The notes beneath the pieces are model-generated. The model searched no databases, was not told the DNA's origin, and saw nothing but the letters and a program-made list of their open reading frames with translations. Shown in pieces: positions 43,334 through 50,752 of a DNA stretch of 64,000 nucleotides. Origin of the DNA: Chryseobacterium lathyri (GTDB taxonomy: Bacteria > Bacteroidota > Bacteroidia > Flavobacteriales > Weeksellaceae); the NCBI RefSeq assembly GCF_030812195.1, contig NZ_JAUSSF010000001.1, forward strand, positions 868,001 to 932,000, read 5' to 3'. Every line of letters starts with the position of its first letter. Within the stretch, counting starts at the first letter, position 1. A program made the position numbers and the translations under genes.

Positions 43334-43897
43334 ATGGATATAGACCAGATCCTTGACCGTATTTATGTTTTGCCAGAAGCTTCTAAAAACGCTTTGAAGC
43401 ACCACATTCAAGAAGTATCACATCCAAAATATTTCTGTCTCATGGAAGTGGATAAGATTATCCCGCATATCTATTTTATCAGGAAAGGGATTGTACGTGC
43501 CTATGCCTCTACAGCTGAGAATGATATTACATTCTGGTTCGGAAGTGAAGGCGAAACCATAGTTTCCATGAAAAGCTATGTGGAAGACAGGCCGGGCTAT
43601 GAAAGTATTGAGCTTTTGGAAGATTGTGATCTTTACATTCTGAAAACGGAAAGCCTGAAAAAACTTTTTAATGAAGACATTCACATGGCCAACTGGGGAA
43701 GGAAATTTGCAGAAAAAGAGCTTGTGAAAACGGAAGAATTAATAATTTCAAGACAGTTTAAAACTTCTTTGGAACGATATAAAGACCTGATGACCAACAA
43801 ACCTGATCTCTTAAAAAGAGTCCAACTCGGCCATATTGCGTCTTATCTTGGAATTACTCAGGTAAGTCTTAGCAGAATACGTGCAGAAATAAAATAA
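43334..43897 (+). CDS. Crp/Fnr family transcriptional regulator
   Basis: 187 aa. The cyclic-nucleotide-binding-like barrel is visible (MEVDKIIPHIYFIRKGIVRA, then FWFGSEGETIVSM), and the C-terminal winged helix-turn-helix has RVQLGHIASYLGITQVSLSR. It is the Bacteroidetes Crp type without recognisable Fe-S or cAMP ligands. The SMR transporter gene lies 69 nt downstream on the same strand and is a plausible target. It is divergent from era. Confidence 0.9.
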   Translation: MDIDQILDRIYVLPEASKNALKHHIQEVSHPKYFCLMEVDKIIPHIYFIRKGIVRAYASTAENDITFWFGSEGETIVSMKSYVEDRPGYESIELLEDCDLYILKTESLKKLFNEDIHMANWGRKFAEKELVKTEELIISRQFKTSLERYKDLMTNKPDLLKRVQLGHIASYLGITQVSLSRIRAEIK

Positions 43898-43966
43898 TTT
43901 TTTAACAAATGTATAATTTTTTTCCTTTCTGAAAGTTGAAATTTGCAGGAGAGAAAATCAAAAAAA

Positions 43967-44293
43967 ATGAATTGGATTATTTTAATCGTCGCCGGATTGT
44001 TTGAGGTTGCTTTTGCATCCTGTCTGGGAAAAGCCAAAGAAACCTCCGGATCTGAGATGTACTACTGGTATGCCGGTTTTCTGGTGACCATGACGATCAG
44101 TATGGCATTGCTGATCAAAGCTACACAAACACTTCCAATAGGGACGGCTTATGCTGTATGGACAGGGATAGGAGCTGTAGGAACAGCGCTTATGGGAATT
44201 TTCTTTTTTAAAGATCCTGTAAGCTTTTGGAGAGTATTTTTTATTATAACCTTAATTGGTTCTGTAGTAGGACTGAAATCTGTTTCTCACTAA
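43967..44293 (+). CDS. Small multidrug resistance (SMR/SugE-like) transporter
   Basis: 108 aa from the ATG at 43967; the TTG at 43943 is rejected. Four transmembrane helices. The first helix carries the essential Glu (LIVAGLFEVAFAS), and the third has GTAYAVWTGIGAVGTALMG, typical of the SugE/Gdx branch. These act as antiparallel dimers exporting guanidinium or quaternary ammonium compounds in exchange for protons. I see no guanidine riboswitch upstream. It follows the Crp/Fnr gene by 69 nt. Confidence 0.9.
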   Translation: MNWIILIVAGLFEVAFASCLGKAKETSGSEMYYWYAGFLVTMTISMALLIKATQTLPIGTAYAVWTGIGAVGTALMGIFFFKDPVSFWRVFFIITLIGSVVGLKSVSH

Positions 44294-44320
44294 GATCAAA
44301 AACAATTTCTATCTATATTA

Positions 44321-44354
44321 AATAAACCCGTCTTCTATAGAAGGACGGGTTTAT
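44321..44354. terminator. Bidirectional terminator between the SMR and methyltransferase genes
   Basis: AATAAACCCGTC (44321-44332) pairs with GACGGGTTTATT, with a further TTC/GAA inner pairing around a TATA loop. It lies between converging genes. Confidence 0.8.
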
Positions 44355-44357
44355 TCT

Positions 44358-45125
44358 TTATTTTTTGAAAACTACAGGTAAGATCTCATTTTGTCTCAAC
44401 CCATATTTTTTGATTTCTTCTTCTGAAAAATTCTGGGAGTAGAAGTTCGGTTCTGTTTCAAAACCGGCCTTTCTCAAGCGGTCGAAATAATCCATTCCGT
44501 ACCAGCGGACATGATCGTACTGCCCAAAATGTTTCTGGCGTTCTTTCGGATCTCTTATTGAAAAATCTTCATAGGTCTTTTCCATAGAGTTTCTCATGGG
44601 AACCTGAAAAATTCCCCAGCCTCCGGGCTTCATTACCCTGTACAATTCGCTGATAGCCTTCGCATCATCTTCGATATGTTCCAGGACATGGTTGCAGAAA
44701 ACAATATCAAAACTTTCATCAGGAAAAGGTAAATCCAAAATATCCGCCTTCACATCTACAATGGGAGAAAAAAGATCTGCAGAAATATAATTCAGATTTT
44801 TCATCATCTTAAATTTTCTGAGGAATTCCTGTTCGGGAGCAATATGAAGAACTTTTGCATTTTTAATAAAAAAATCGGTCTCATTCTGAAGATACAGCCA
44901 CATCTGGCGGTGTCTTTCCAAACTCAGGGTTCCGGGAGAAAGTGCATTTTCCCTTTGTTTTCCATAGCCGTAAGGAAGGAATTTCCGGTAAGACCTTCCG
45001 TCGATAGGGTCATAGAATTCTTCTCCTTTAAAAAACTGATAAATAAGCGGCCTCGCCCAGATACTCATTTTAATAAGCATTGGGCGAGGTATTTTATTGA
45101 GTAAAAGTTTAGTTACTTTTTTCAT
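44358..45125 (-). CDS. Class I SAM-dependent methyltransferase
   Basis: 255 aa. It has a Rossmann methyltransferase core: motif I AKVLHIAPEQEFLRKF (a degenerate form of VLDxGxGxG), the acidic second-strand LNYISADLF, then DIVFCNHVLEHIEDDAKAIS and VMKPGGWGIFQVP typical of the Methyltransf_11 fold. The substrate is unknown. The N-terminal ~80 residues are basic and Tyr-rich. Its ATG overlaps the map stop codon by one base (TAATG), so translation is coupled to map. Confidence 0.85.
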   Translation of the reverse strand: MKKVTKLLLNKIPRPMLIKMSIWARPLIYQFFKGEEFYDPIDGRSYRKFLPYGYGKQRENALSPGTLSLERHRQMWLYLQNETDFFIKNAKVLHIAPEQEFLRKFKMMKNLNYISADLFSPIVDVKADILDLPFPDESFDIVFCNHVLEHIEDDAKAISELYRVMKPGGWGIFQVPMRNSMEKTYEDFSIRDPKERQKHFGQYDHVRWYGMDYFDRLRKAGFETEPNFYSQNFSEEEIKKYGLRQNEILPVVFKK

Positions 45126-45934
45126 TAAAAATCCAATTGGAAAGGCTTTTCTTCATCACTTACGATCCTAAGAGCCTCATAAACATATTTGAATGTTGAA
45201 AGCAGCACCGGTTTCCCGTTGATCACCGCTACATCGTGTTCAAAATGGGCAGAAGGCAGGTTATCTAAAGTAGTGACCGTCCAGCCGTCATTATGGAATT
45301 TCACTTTTTCAGTACCAAGATTCACCATCGGTTCGATAGCAATGGCAAGACCGTCTTTAATGACTTTTCCGCTTCCCTGTCTTCCGTAATTCGGAACCTG
45401 GGGATCTTCGTGCATTTTTCTTCCAAGACCATGTCCTACAAGCTCTTTTACCACCCCATATCCTTCTTTTTCACAATGGGTCTGAATCGCATGGGAAATA
45501 TCCCCTATCCTTTTTCCTCTCACACACATTTCAATTCCTTTGTAAAGAGATTCTTTCGTTACCTGAAGCAGCTTTTTAACTTCAGGTTTCACTTCCCCGA
45601 TCTCAAATGTGTAGGCATGATCTCCTACAAAACCATTGAGAATAACCCCACAGTCTACAGAAAGAACATCCCCTTCTTTGATAATATCATTATTGGGAAA
45701 ACCGTGAACAACCTGGTCATTTGGAGAAATACATAAAGAATTCGGGAAACCGCCATATCCTAGAAAAGCAGGTTCTGCCCCATGATCCTTAATGAAATCG
45801 TGGGCCAGCTTATCAAGGTGTAAAGTATTGATTCCCGGTTTTATTTCTTTTGCAAGCATTCCCAGTGTTTTCGAAACCAGGTGTGCACTCTCCTTCATCA
45901 GGCGGAGCTCCTCTATTGTTTTTAATTGAATCAT
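45125..45934 (-). CDS. map: Methionine aminopeptidase, type I
   Basis: 269 aa. Five metal ligands are recognisable: Asp in VLSVDCGV, Asp in GFVGDHAYTF, His in GHGLGRKMHEDP, Glu in AIEPMVNLG and Glu in HFEHDVAVI. It also has SLCISPNDQVVHGFPN, the substrate-binding His. It removes the initiator Met from nascent proteins. It is coupled to the downstream methyltransferase by a 1-nt overlap. Confidence 0.96.
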   Translation of the reverse strand: MIQLKTIEELRLMKESAHLVSKTLGMLAKEIKPGINTLHLDKLAHDFIKDHGAEPAFLGYGGFPNSLCISPNDQVVHGFPNNDIIKEGDVLSVDCGVILNGFVGDHAYTFEIGEVKPEVKKLLQVTKESLYKGIEMCVRGKRIGDISHAIQTHCEKEGYGVVKELVGHGLGRKMHEDPQVPNYGRQGSGKVIKDGLAIAIEPMVNLGTEKVKFHNDGWTVTTLDNLPSAHFEHDVAVINGKPVLLSTFKYVYEALRIVSDEEKPFQLDF

Positions 45935-46031
45935 TGTATTAATTTACCAATGTATTAATGTACCAGTGTAACAATTTATCAATACGTCATTGCTACATTG
46001 TTATACTGTTAAATTGTTATATTATACTTTT
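45935..46031. repeat. Degenerate short AT-rich repeats between map and the HAD gene
   Basis: Several related blocks of the type AATGTATTAATGTACCAGTG, AACAATTTATCAAT and ACATTGTTATACTGTTA occur in ~90 nt, forming imperfect inverted pairs (e.g. ACATTGTTAT and its near-complement). I see no ORF. Confidence 0.5.
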
Positions 46032-46463
46032 CTACCAGAAAAGTCCTTTTTTCTTCTCTTTTTTAAGTTTTGAGTAAGCCAGAACTTCTTTTCCTTCTAC
46101 ACGGAATTCTATTCTCTCTTGGATAATATTGTAGATTTCACCCCAACCAGGAAATCCTCCCAAATTCCTGTCATCAATGAACCAGTCTGCATCCAGCTTT
46201 CTTGACTGATTTTCAGGATCGAAAACCTCTCCTTCAAAACTGGAATTTACTGCATAAAATTCTACACCGTTATTTCTGCAAAATTCTACAGCTTCATCCA
46301 AAGTTTTTCCATGTCTGTATGTCCAGAGAATTAATCTGTACCCTTCTGCCTGAAGTCTTTTTAATGTTTCGAAAGCAAAGATTTTTGCTTTACCAATTGC
46401 CGGATATGCATCATCAACGATAGTTCCGTCGAAATCAACAGCAATTTTTTTGTTATTTAACAT
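46032..46463 (-). CDS. HAD-fold hydrolase, BT0820-like
   Basis: 143 aa from the ATG at 46463 (MLNNKKIAVDFDGTIVDD). The longer frame up to 46523 is rejected: a terminator (46501-46527) and a -7 box (46484-46491) lie inside its first 20 codons. HAD motif I is VDFDGTIVDD, the Thr motif II is in YRLILWTYRHG, and the late acidic pair is WFIDDRNLGG. The compact form without a cap domain matches the BT0820 group of Bacteroidetes phosphatases; the substrate is unknown. Confidence 0.87.
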   Translation of the reverse strand: MLNNKKIAVDFDGTIVDDAYPAIGKAKIFAFETLKRLQAEGYRLILWTYRHGKTLDEAVEFCRNNGVEFYAVNSSFEGEVFDPENQSRKLDADWFIDDRNLGGFPGWGEIYNIIQERIEFRVEGKEVLAYSKLKKEKKKGLFW

Positions 46464-46483
46464 TTTGTCTTTTTTTAGCTTTG

Positions 46484-46491
46484 CAAAGATA
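46484..46491 (-). promoter_or_regulatory. Candidate -7 box for the HAD gene
   Basis: Minus-strand TATCTTTG (TAnnTTTG) about 20 nt before the chosen ATG at 46463. It supports the short start of the HAD gene. Confidence 0.5.
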
Positions 46492-46500
46492 AGAAATAAA

Positions 46501-46527
46501 AAGAGTGCCGAAAACGATGGCACTCTT
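46501..46527 (-). terminator. Rho-independent terminator of the acyl-ACP desaturase gene
   Basis: A perfect 9-bp stem AAGAGTGCC and GGCACTCTT with a 9-nt loop, followed by TTTATTTCTT on the minus strand. Confidence 0.85.
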
Positions 46528-46554
46528 AAGTTTTATAATTTAGTGTTTGTAAAG

Positions 46555-47535
46555 TTAGCCTTTTACCCACTTGAACTGAAACTGTAAATCCGGAGTTGAG
46601 ATTCTGTCTGTGATTTTCTGAAGTCTCGAAGGCAGTTTCATCAGGTATTCCTGAGCTTTTTCAGCTTGCTCAGTAAGTCCTTTTACATGCTCTATCTTCC
46701 ATTCATCCAATAGGTCTTTCATTATATTGATATAATCCTGACCTGTATATACCATGCATCTTTGTGCTGCATCTGAGAAATGTCCCCAAAGCTCTCCGGC
46801 TTTTTGTCCGGACTGTCTCATCATATGAGCAGGCATTACGATCTTTTTACGCATCATATCTTCAAATGCAAGGATCATTTCTGATGGGTCTATTTCTAAA
46901 ATTTTGGCAACGAAATGTTTGTAAGCTTTTGCGTGTCTGGCTTCATCTGCAGCAATTACCCCACACATTTTGGCCAGTTTCCCGTTTCCGGACTGTTTTG
47001 CCAATGTTCCTACTCTTCTGTGAGAGATATTGGTTGCAGTTTCCTGAAAACTTGTATAAACGAAGTTTCTGTATGGATCCATGCTTGTTCCTAAATCAAA
47101 ACCGTCGTTAATTAAATATTGAGTGGTCACTTCCAGTTCTCTCATATTCACTCTTCCGCACAGATAAAGGTATTTGCTCAAAAGATCTCCATGTCTGTTT
47201 TCTTCACCAGTCCATGCTCTTATCCAGTTGGCCCAGCCTACTTCTTTCTGCTCCTGATCCACTCCGTCTACTCCCATTAACCATGATTCATACGATGGTA
47301 AAGCTTCTTCTGTGATACAGTCGCCAATCAAAGTTACAAACAAATCATAAGGCATTTCACGGGCAAAAGTCTGGATTTCTTCTAGATCATATTTAAAATC
47401 AGAGCTTGACGGATCCGGAAGGTAATCGGAAGGCTGCCAGATTTTTTCAATTGGCGTTAAAAATTTATCCAGAAAAGAACCTACTTCCTTTTCCAAAATT
47501 CCCATTACTTCTTTTCTGACAAGCTTTTGATACAT
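46555..47535 (-). CDS. Acyl-ACP desaturase (ferritin-like di-iron)
   Basis: 326 aa. Both halves of the di-iron site are present: WTGEENRHGDLL and VIAADEARHAKAYK (ExxH motifs). The segment NFVYTSFQETATNISHRRVG is typical of stearoyl-ACP desaturases. It introduces a double bond in acyl-ACP in the cytoplasm and shapes membrane fluidity. It is transcribed alone; a TATCTTTG at 47559-47566 on the minus strand is the likely -7 box. Confidence 0.94.
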   Translation of the reverse strand: MYQKLVRKEVMGILEKEVGSFLDKFLTPIEKIWQPSDYLPDPSSSDFKYDLEEIQTFAREMPYDLFVTLIGDCITEEALPSYESWLMGVDGVDQEQKEVGWANWIRAWTGEENRHGDLLSKYLYLCGRVNMRELEVTTQYLINDGFDLGTSMDPYRNFVYTSFQETATNISHRRVGTLAKQSGNGKLAKMCGVIAADEARHAKAYKHFVAKILEIDPSEMILAFEDMMRKKIVMPAHMMRQSGQKAGELWGHFSDAAQRCMVYTGQDYINIMKDLLDEWKIEHVKGLTEQAEKAQEYLMKLPSRLQKITDRISTPDLQFQFKWVKG

Positions 47536-47558
47536 CTTATTATATAGATTTTAATTTA

Positions 47559-47566
47559 CAAAGATA
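47559..47566 (-). promoter_or_regulatory. Candidate -7 box for the acyl-ACP desaturase gene
   Basis: Minus-strand TATCTTTG, 23 nt before the ATG. No matching -33 was found at the right distance. Confidence 0.4.
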
Positions 47567-47632
47567 TGATTTATTTATTATTTGTGGCATAATAACCTAT
47601 GCAACTCATACGATGACTGACATAAATCATAC

Positions 47633-47667
47633 AAAAATGCCGCCATCAATACAATAACGGCATTTTT
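47633..47667 (-). terminator. Terminator of gpmI
   Basis: AAAAATGCCG and CGGCATTTTT form a perfect 10-bp stem with a 15-nt loop, 20 nt after the gpmI stop, with TTTTTGTATG on the minus strand. Confidence 0.75.
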
Positions 47668-47687
47668 CGGACAATATTATTGAATTT

Positions 47688-49229
47688 TTAACTAACTAAG
47701 ATATCTCCGGTCATTACTTCCGGAATTTCCACTCCCATTACTTTTAAAATTGTAGGGGCTACATCTCCGAGTTTTCCGGGCTTTAAATTCCATGTATGGT
47801 CTTTATCCATCACAATAAATGGTACAAGGTTCGTGGAATGCTGGGTATTTGGGGTACCGTCCGGGTTGATCATTACATCTGAATTTCCATGGTCGGCCAA
47901 AATAAATACGGCATAGCCATGCTCATACGCTGCAGTTGCCACTTTTTCAATACATTTATCTACTGTTTCTGCTGCTTTTACGGCTGCTTCAAAAACTCCG
48001 GTATGGCCTACCATATCAGTATTGGCAAAATTCAGACAGACAAAATCCGCTGTTCCGTTTTCCAGTTCGGGCACAATGGCATTGGTAATGTCATAAGCAG
48101 ACATTTCCGGTTTAAGGTCATACGTCGGAACATCTTTCGGACTTGGGCAAAGCAGTCTTCTTTCTCCGTTGAACTCTTCTTCTCTGCCTCCGGAAAAGAA
48201 AAACGTTACGTGAGGATATTTTTCTGTTTCAGCAATTCTGATCTGTGTTTTACCGTTTCTTTCAAGAATTTCACCCATTGTTTCCTTCAGTACTTCTTCA
48301 TCAAAAACAACCTGTACATTCTGGAAAGTCTTGTCATAGTTGGTTAAAGTAATATAATGAAGGTTCAGCTTACGCATAAAATACTCCGGAAAATCTTTCT
48401 GGCAAAGGACTTCTGTGATCTCACGCCCTCTGTCTGTACGGAAATTAAAACAGATCACCACATCACCGTCAATGATTTTAGCTACAGGCACTACATTTCC
48501 TGTTTCTGTGCTGTTGATAAGAATAATAGGCTTCAGAAACTCATCGGTCACGTTATTATCATAGGAAGATTTAATAGCAGTCAAAGCATCTGTCGTCTGC
48601 AGTCCTACTCCTTCTACCATCGCATCGTATGCCAGTTTTACACGTTCCCATCTTTTATCACGGTCCATCGCATAATATCTTCCGATCACCGTTGCCAGCT
48701 TACCCACGGTAACCTCCATATGATTTTGAAGCTCTTCTATAAACCCAAGCCCTGAATGTGGATCACAGTCTCTTCCGTCTGTAAAGGCATGTACAAAGAC
48801 ATTTTCATGCAGCCCAAATTCATGCGCGGCGGTCAGTAAACCTTTTAGGTGATTGATATGCGAGTGTACACCACCATTGGAAACCAATCCGATGAAGTGC
48901 AGCTTTTTATTTTCTCTTTTAGCATATTCAAAAGCATCCTGAATGACCTGCTGCTGTCCCAATGTACCATTTTCCACAGCCATATTCAGTTTTACAAGAT
49001 TCTGATAGACCACTCTTCCTGCTCCTAAATTCATGTGTCCTACTTCAGAATTCCCCATCTGTCCTACAGGAAGTCCTACAGCCAATCCGCTGGCTTCAAG
49101 TGTTGTATGTGGAAATTTTTGGTAACAGCTGTCTATAAATGGAGTGTTTGCTTTATCTAAGGCAGAAACTTCAGGATTTTTTCCCAGTCCCCATCCGTCA
49201 AGGATTGCTAATATTGCTTTTTTTGACAT
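47688..49229 (-). CDS. gpmI: 2,3-bisphosphoglycerate-independent phosphoglycerate mutase
   Basis: 513 aa, standard length. Alkaline-phosphatase-fold metal ligands are seen in ILDGWGLG (N-terminus) and ILADHGNSDVM with the later NTQHSTNLVPF. The phosphorylated serine is in GQMGNSEVGHMNLGAGR. The VHAFTDGRDCDPHSG and RYYAMDRDKRWER blocks of the second domain are intact. It interconverts 3- and 2-phosphoglycerate in glycolysis and gluconeogenesis. Single gene with its own terminator. Confidence 0.97.
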   Translation of the reverse strand: MSKKAILAILDGWGLGKNPEVSALDKANTPFIDSCYQKFPHTTLEASGLAVGLPVGQMGNSEVGHMNLGAGRVVYQNLVKLNMAVENGTLGQQQVIQDAFEYAKRENKKLHFIGLVSNGGVHSHINHLKGLLTAAHEFGLHENVFVHAFTDGRDCDPHSGLGFIEELQNHMEVTVGKLATVIGRYYAMDRDKRWERVKLAYDAMVEGVGLQTTDALTAIKSSYDNNVTDEFLKPIILINSTETGNVVPVAKIIDGDVVICFNFRTDRGREITEVLCQKDFPEYFMRKLNLHYITLTNYDKTFQNVQVVFDEEVLKETMGEILERNGKTQIRIAETEKYPHVTFFFSGGREEEFNGERRLLCPSPKDVPTYDLKPEMSAYDITNAIVPELENGTADFVCLNFANTDMVGHTGVFEAAVKAAETVDKCIEKVATAAYEHGYAVFILADHGNSDVMINPDGTPNTQHSTNLVPFIVMDKDHTWNLKPGKLGDVAPTILKVMGVEIPEVMTGDILVS

Positions 49230-49472
49230 TTCTTATAACTTTTTGTTACACAAATTTACCTAATTTCCGATGAATGGAAGAATTTGAAAAGTTTATTTTG
49301 AAAACATTGGGGTAAAAACATTATGCAAGTACTTTTTTGATCTCCGCAGATTTCATCACTGATGACACAGATTATAAATAATGTCTGCATTCTCAAATTT
49401 TCCTATATTTTTTTGCGTTAAATTATCTATTGATCTGATCCACTTTTATAAATTATTATTTAATTTTGCTTA

Positions 49473-49796
49473 ATGGATTTACGAGATCAGTTAAAGAACC
49501 TTTTCCCTGAACATGAAGAACAGGATTTTGAAATGCCTAAAGACGAATTTAAGCAACAGGAACCTTTGGTATGTAAATTTGAGAAAAAAGGCAGAAACGG
49601 TAAGCCTGTAACGATTGTTGAAGGCTGGGAAGGCAGTGAGGAAGATTTGAAGAAAATCTCAAAGAAAATAAAAACCACCTTGGGAATAGGCGGTTCAGAG
49701 AAAGATGGAACGATCATTATTCAGGGTGATAACCGTGACAAAATAATGAATATCCTTAAAGAAATGGGATATAAAACCAAAAGAGTCGGCGGATAG
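49473..49796 (+). CDS. SUI1/eIF1-like translation factor (YciH family)
   Basis: 107 aa. The C-terminal SUI1 domain is recognisable: CKFEKKGRNGKPVTIVEGW, LKKISKKIKTTLGIGGS and DGTIIIQGDNRDKIMNIL, which is the usual basic-loop then GDHR-type segment. The first 30 residues are acidic. Bacterial homologues are thought to influence initiation-complex fidelity on the 30S subunit. It is convergent with the leucine-rich-repeat gene, only 2 nt between stop codons. A TAATTTTG -7-like element is at 49461-49468. Confidence 0.9.
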   Translation: MDLRDQLKNLFPEHEEQDFEMPKDEFKQQEPLVCKFEKKGRNGKPVTIVEGWEGSEEDLKKISKKIKTTLGIGGSEKDGTIIIQGDNRDKIMNILKEMGYKTKRVGG

Positions 49797-49798
49797 GT

Positions 49799-50698
49799 CT
49801 AGAAATAGATCTGGGTTTCCGGCATCAGGCTTTTCAACCGTTCAATCTTAGTTTTCTCGATAGGGTTTCCTGTCAGAATAAGGGTCTTTAGCTTTTTCAG
49901 CTGTCTTATTTCAACAGGAAGATCTTTCAGGTTATTATTAGCCAGATTCATACTGACTATATTTTTCAGTCCTTTTATGTTAGGGGATATTTCTGTGATA
50001 TGATTACTGCTTGCATTCAAAAATTCGAGATTCTGAACTTTGAACAGGTTTTCCGGCAGCTTTACAATAGCATTCTGCTGCAGTTCAAGATATTTTAAAT
50101 GTTTAGGGAAAGAAAGATTCCCCAAATCATTAATCTGATTTTCAGACAAGTTCAGAAATTTTAAATTTTTAATTTTGTATAAACGGTCCGCAATACTACT
50201 GATCTGGTTTCCCTGAAGGTTAATTTCTTCCAACGCCGGTATTTCCATCAGGGCTTCGGGAAAAATATTCAGATTATTGGCATCAAAATGTACTGCCTTT
50301 AAATTCTGAAGTTTTGCAACATTGGGATTGATGCTTGTCAGGCCATTGAGGTTCATTGAGAATGTATTCAGCTTTTTCAGATTTCCAATTTCGTCAGGAA
50401 TATACTTGATACTGTTTTCATTCACATTCAAGATTTCCAGCTCTGTTAATGTAAAGATCTCCTGATCCATTTTTTCAAGCTTATTCCCCATGATGTTAAG
50501 GAAAAATAAGGATTCCAGTTTCGAAATTTTGGGAGGCAGGTTAAAAAGCCCCTTTTCCCTGAAGCTCATGCTGTAAACCGTTTTCTTACTGTTTAGAGCT
50601 TCATCAATACTGGTAAATGTAGGATATTTCACAGGATCTATCTGTGCCTTTGCAAGACATAGGGAGAGAACAGAAATCAATAGAACAAATTTTTTCAT
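49799..50698 (-). CDS. Secreted leucine-rich repeat protein
   Basis: 299 aa. A signal peptide (MKKFVLLISVLSLCLAKAQ) is followed by about ten leucine-rich repeats of the bacterial ~23-residue type, with the consensus LxxLxxLxLxxNxLxxLPxxI (for example LEILNVNENSIKYIPDEIGN). No T9SS sorting domain is present, so the protein is probably periplasmic or surface-bound. LRR proteins bind other proteins; the partner is unknown. Its start lies immediately downstream of a very GC-rich hairpin (50708-50738). Confidence 0.92.
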   Translation of the reverse strand: MKKFVLLISVLSLCLAKAQIDPVKYPTFTSIDEALNSKKTVYSMSFREKGLFNLPPKISKLESLFFLNIMGNKLEKMDQEIFTLTELEILNVNENSIKYIPDEIGNLKKLNTFSMNLNGLTSINPNVAKLQNLKAVHFDANNLNIFPEALMEIPALEEINLQGNQISSIADRLYKIKNLKFLNLSENQINDLGNLSFPKHLKYLELQQNAIVKLPENLFKVQNLEFLNASSNHITEISPNIKGLKNIVSMNLANNNLKDLPVEIRQLKKLKTLILTGNPIEKTKIERLKSLMPETQIYF

Positions 50699-50707
50699 AG
50701 AGATAAA

Positions 50708-50738
50708 TTTCGGGCGGCGGCTTTGCCGCCGCCCGAAA
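50708..50738 (-). terminator. GC-rich 14-bp hairpin between the PhoX-like and LRR genes
   Basis: Perfect arms TTTCGGGCGGCGGC and GCCGCCGCCCGAAA around a TTT loop. It lies after the PhoX-like gene stop (50753) and 10 nt before the LRR ATG on the minus strand. No U-tract follows, so simple termination is doubtful; it may be a stem protecting RNA, a translation-control element or a repeat unit. Confidence 0.6.
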
Positions 50739-50752
50739 TAGATATTAATAAT

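Noticed and set aside
43123-43335. N-terminal extension of Era by 71 residues
   Set aside because: Era proteins start at MHKAGFVNIVG-like sequence. The extension overlaps a -7-like box, a palindrome and the start of the divergent Crp/Fnr gene.
46464-46523. N-terminal extension of the HAD hydrolase (20 residues)
   Set aside because: It overlaps the terminator of the desaturase gene and a -7-like box, so it cannot be translated from the likely transcript.
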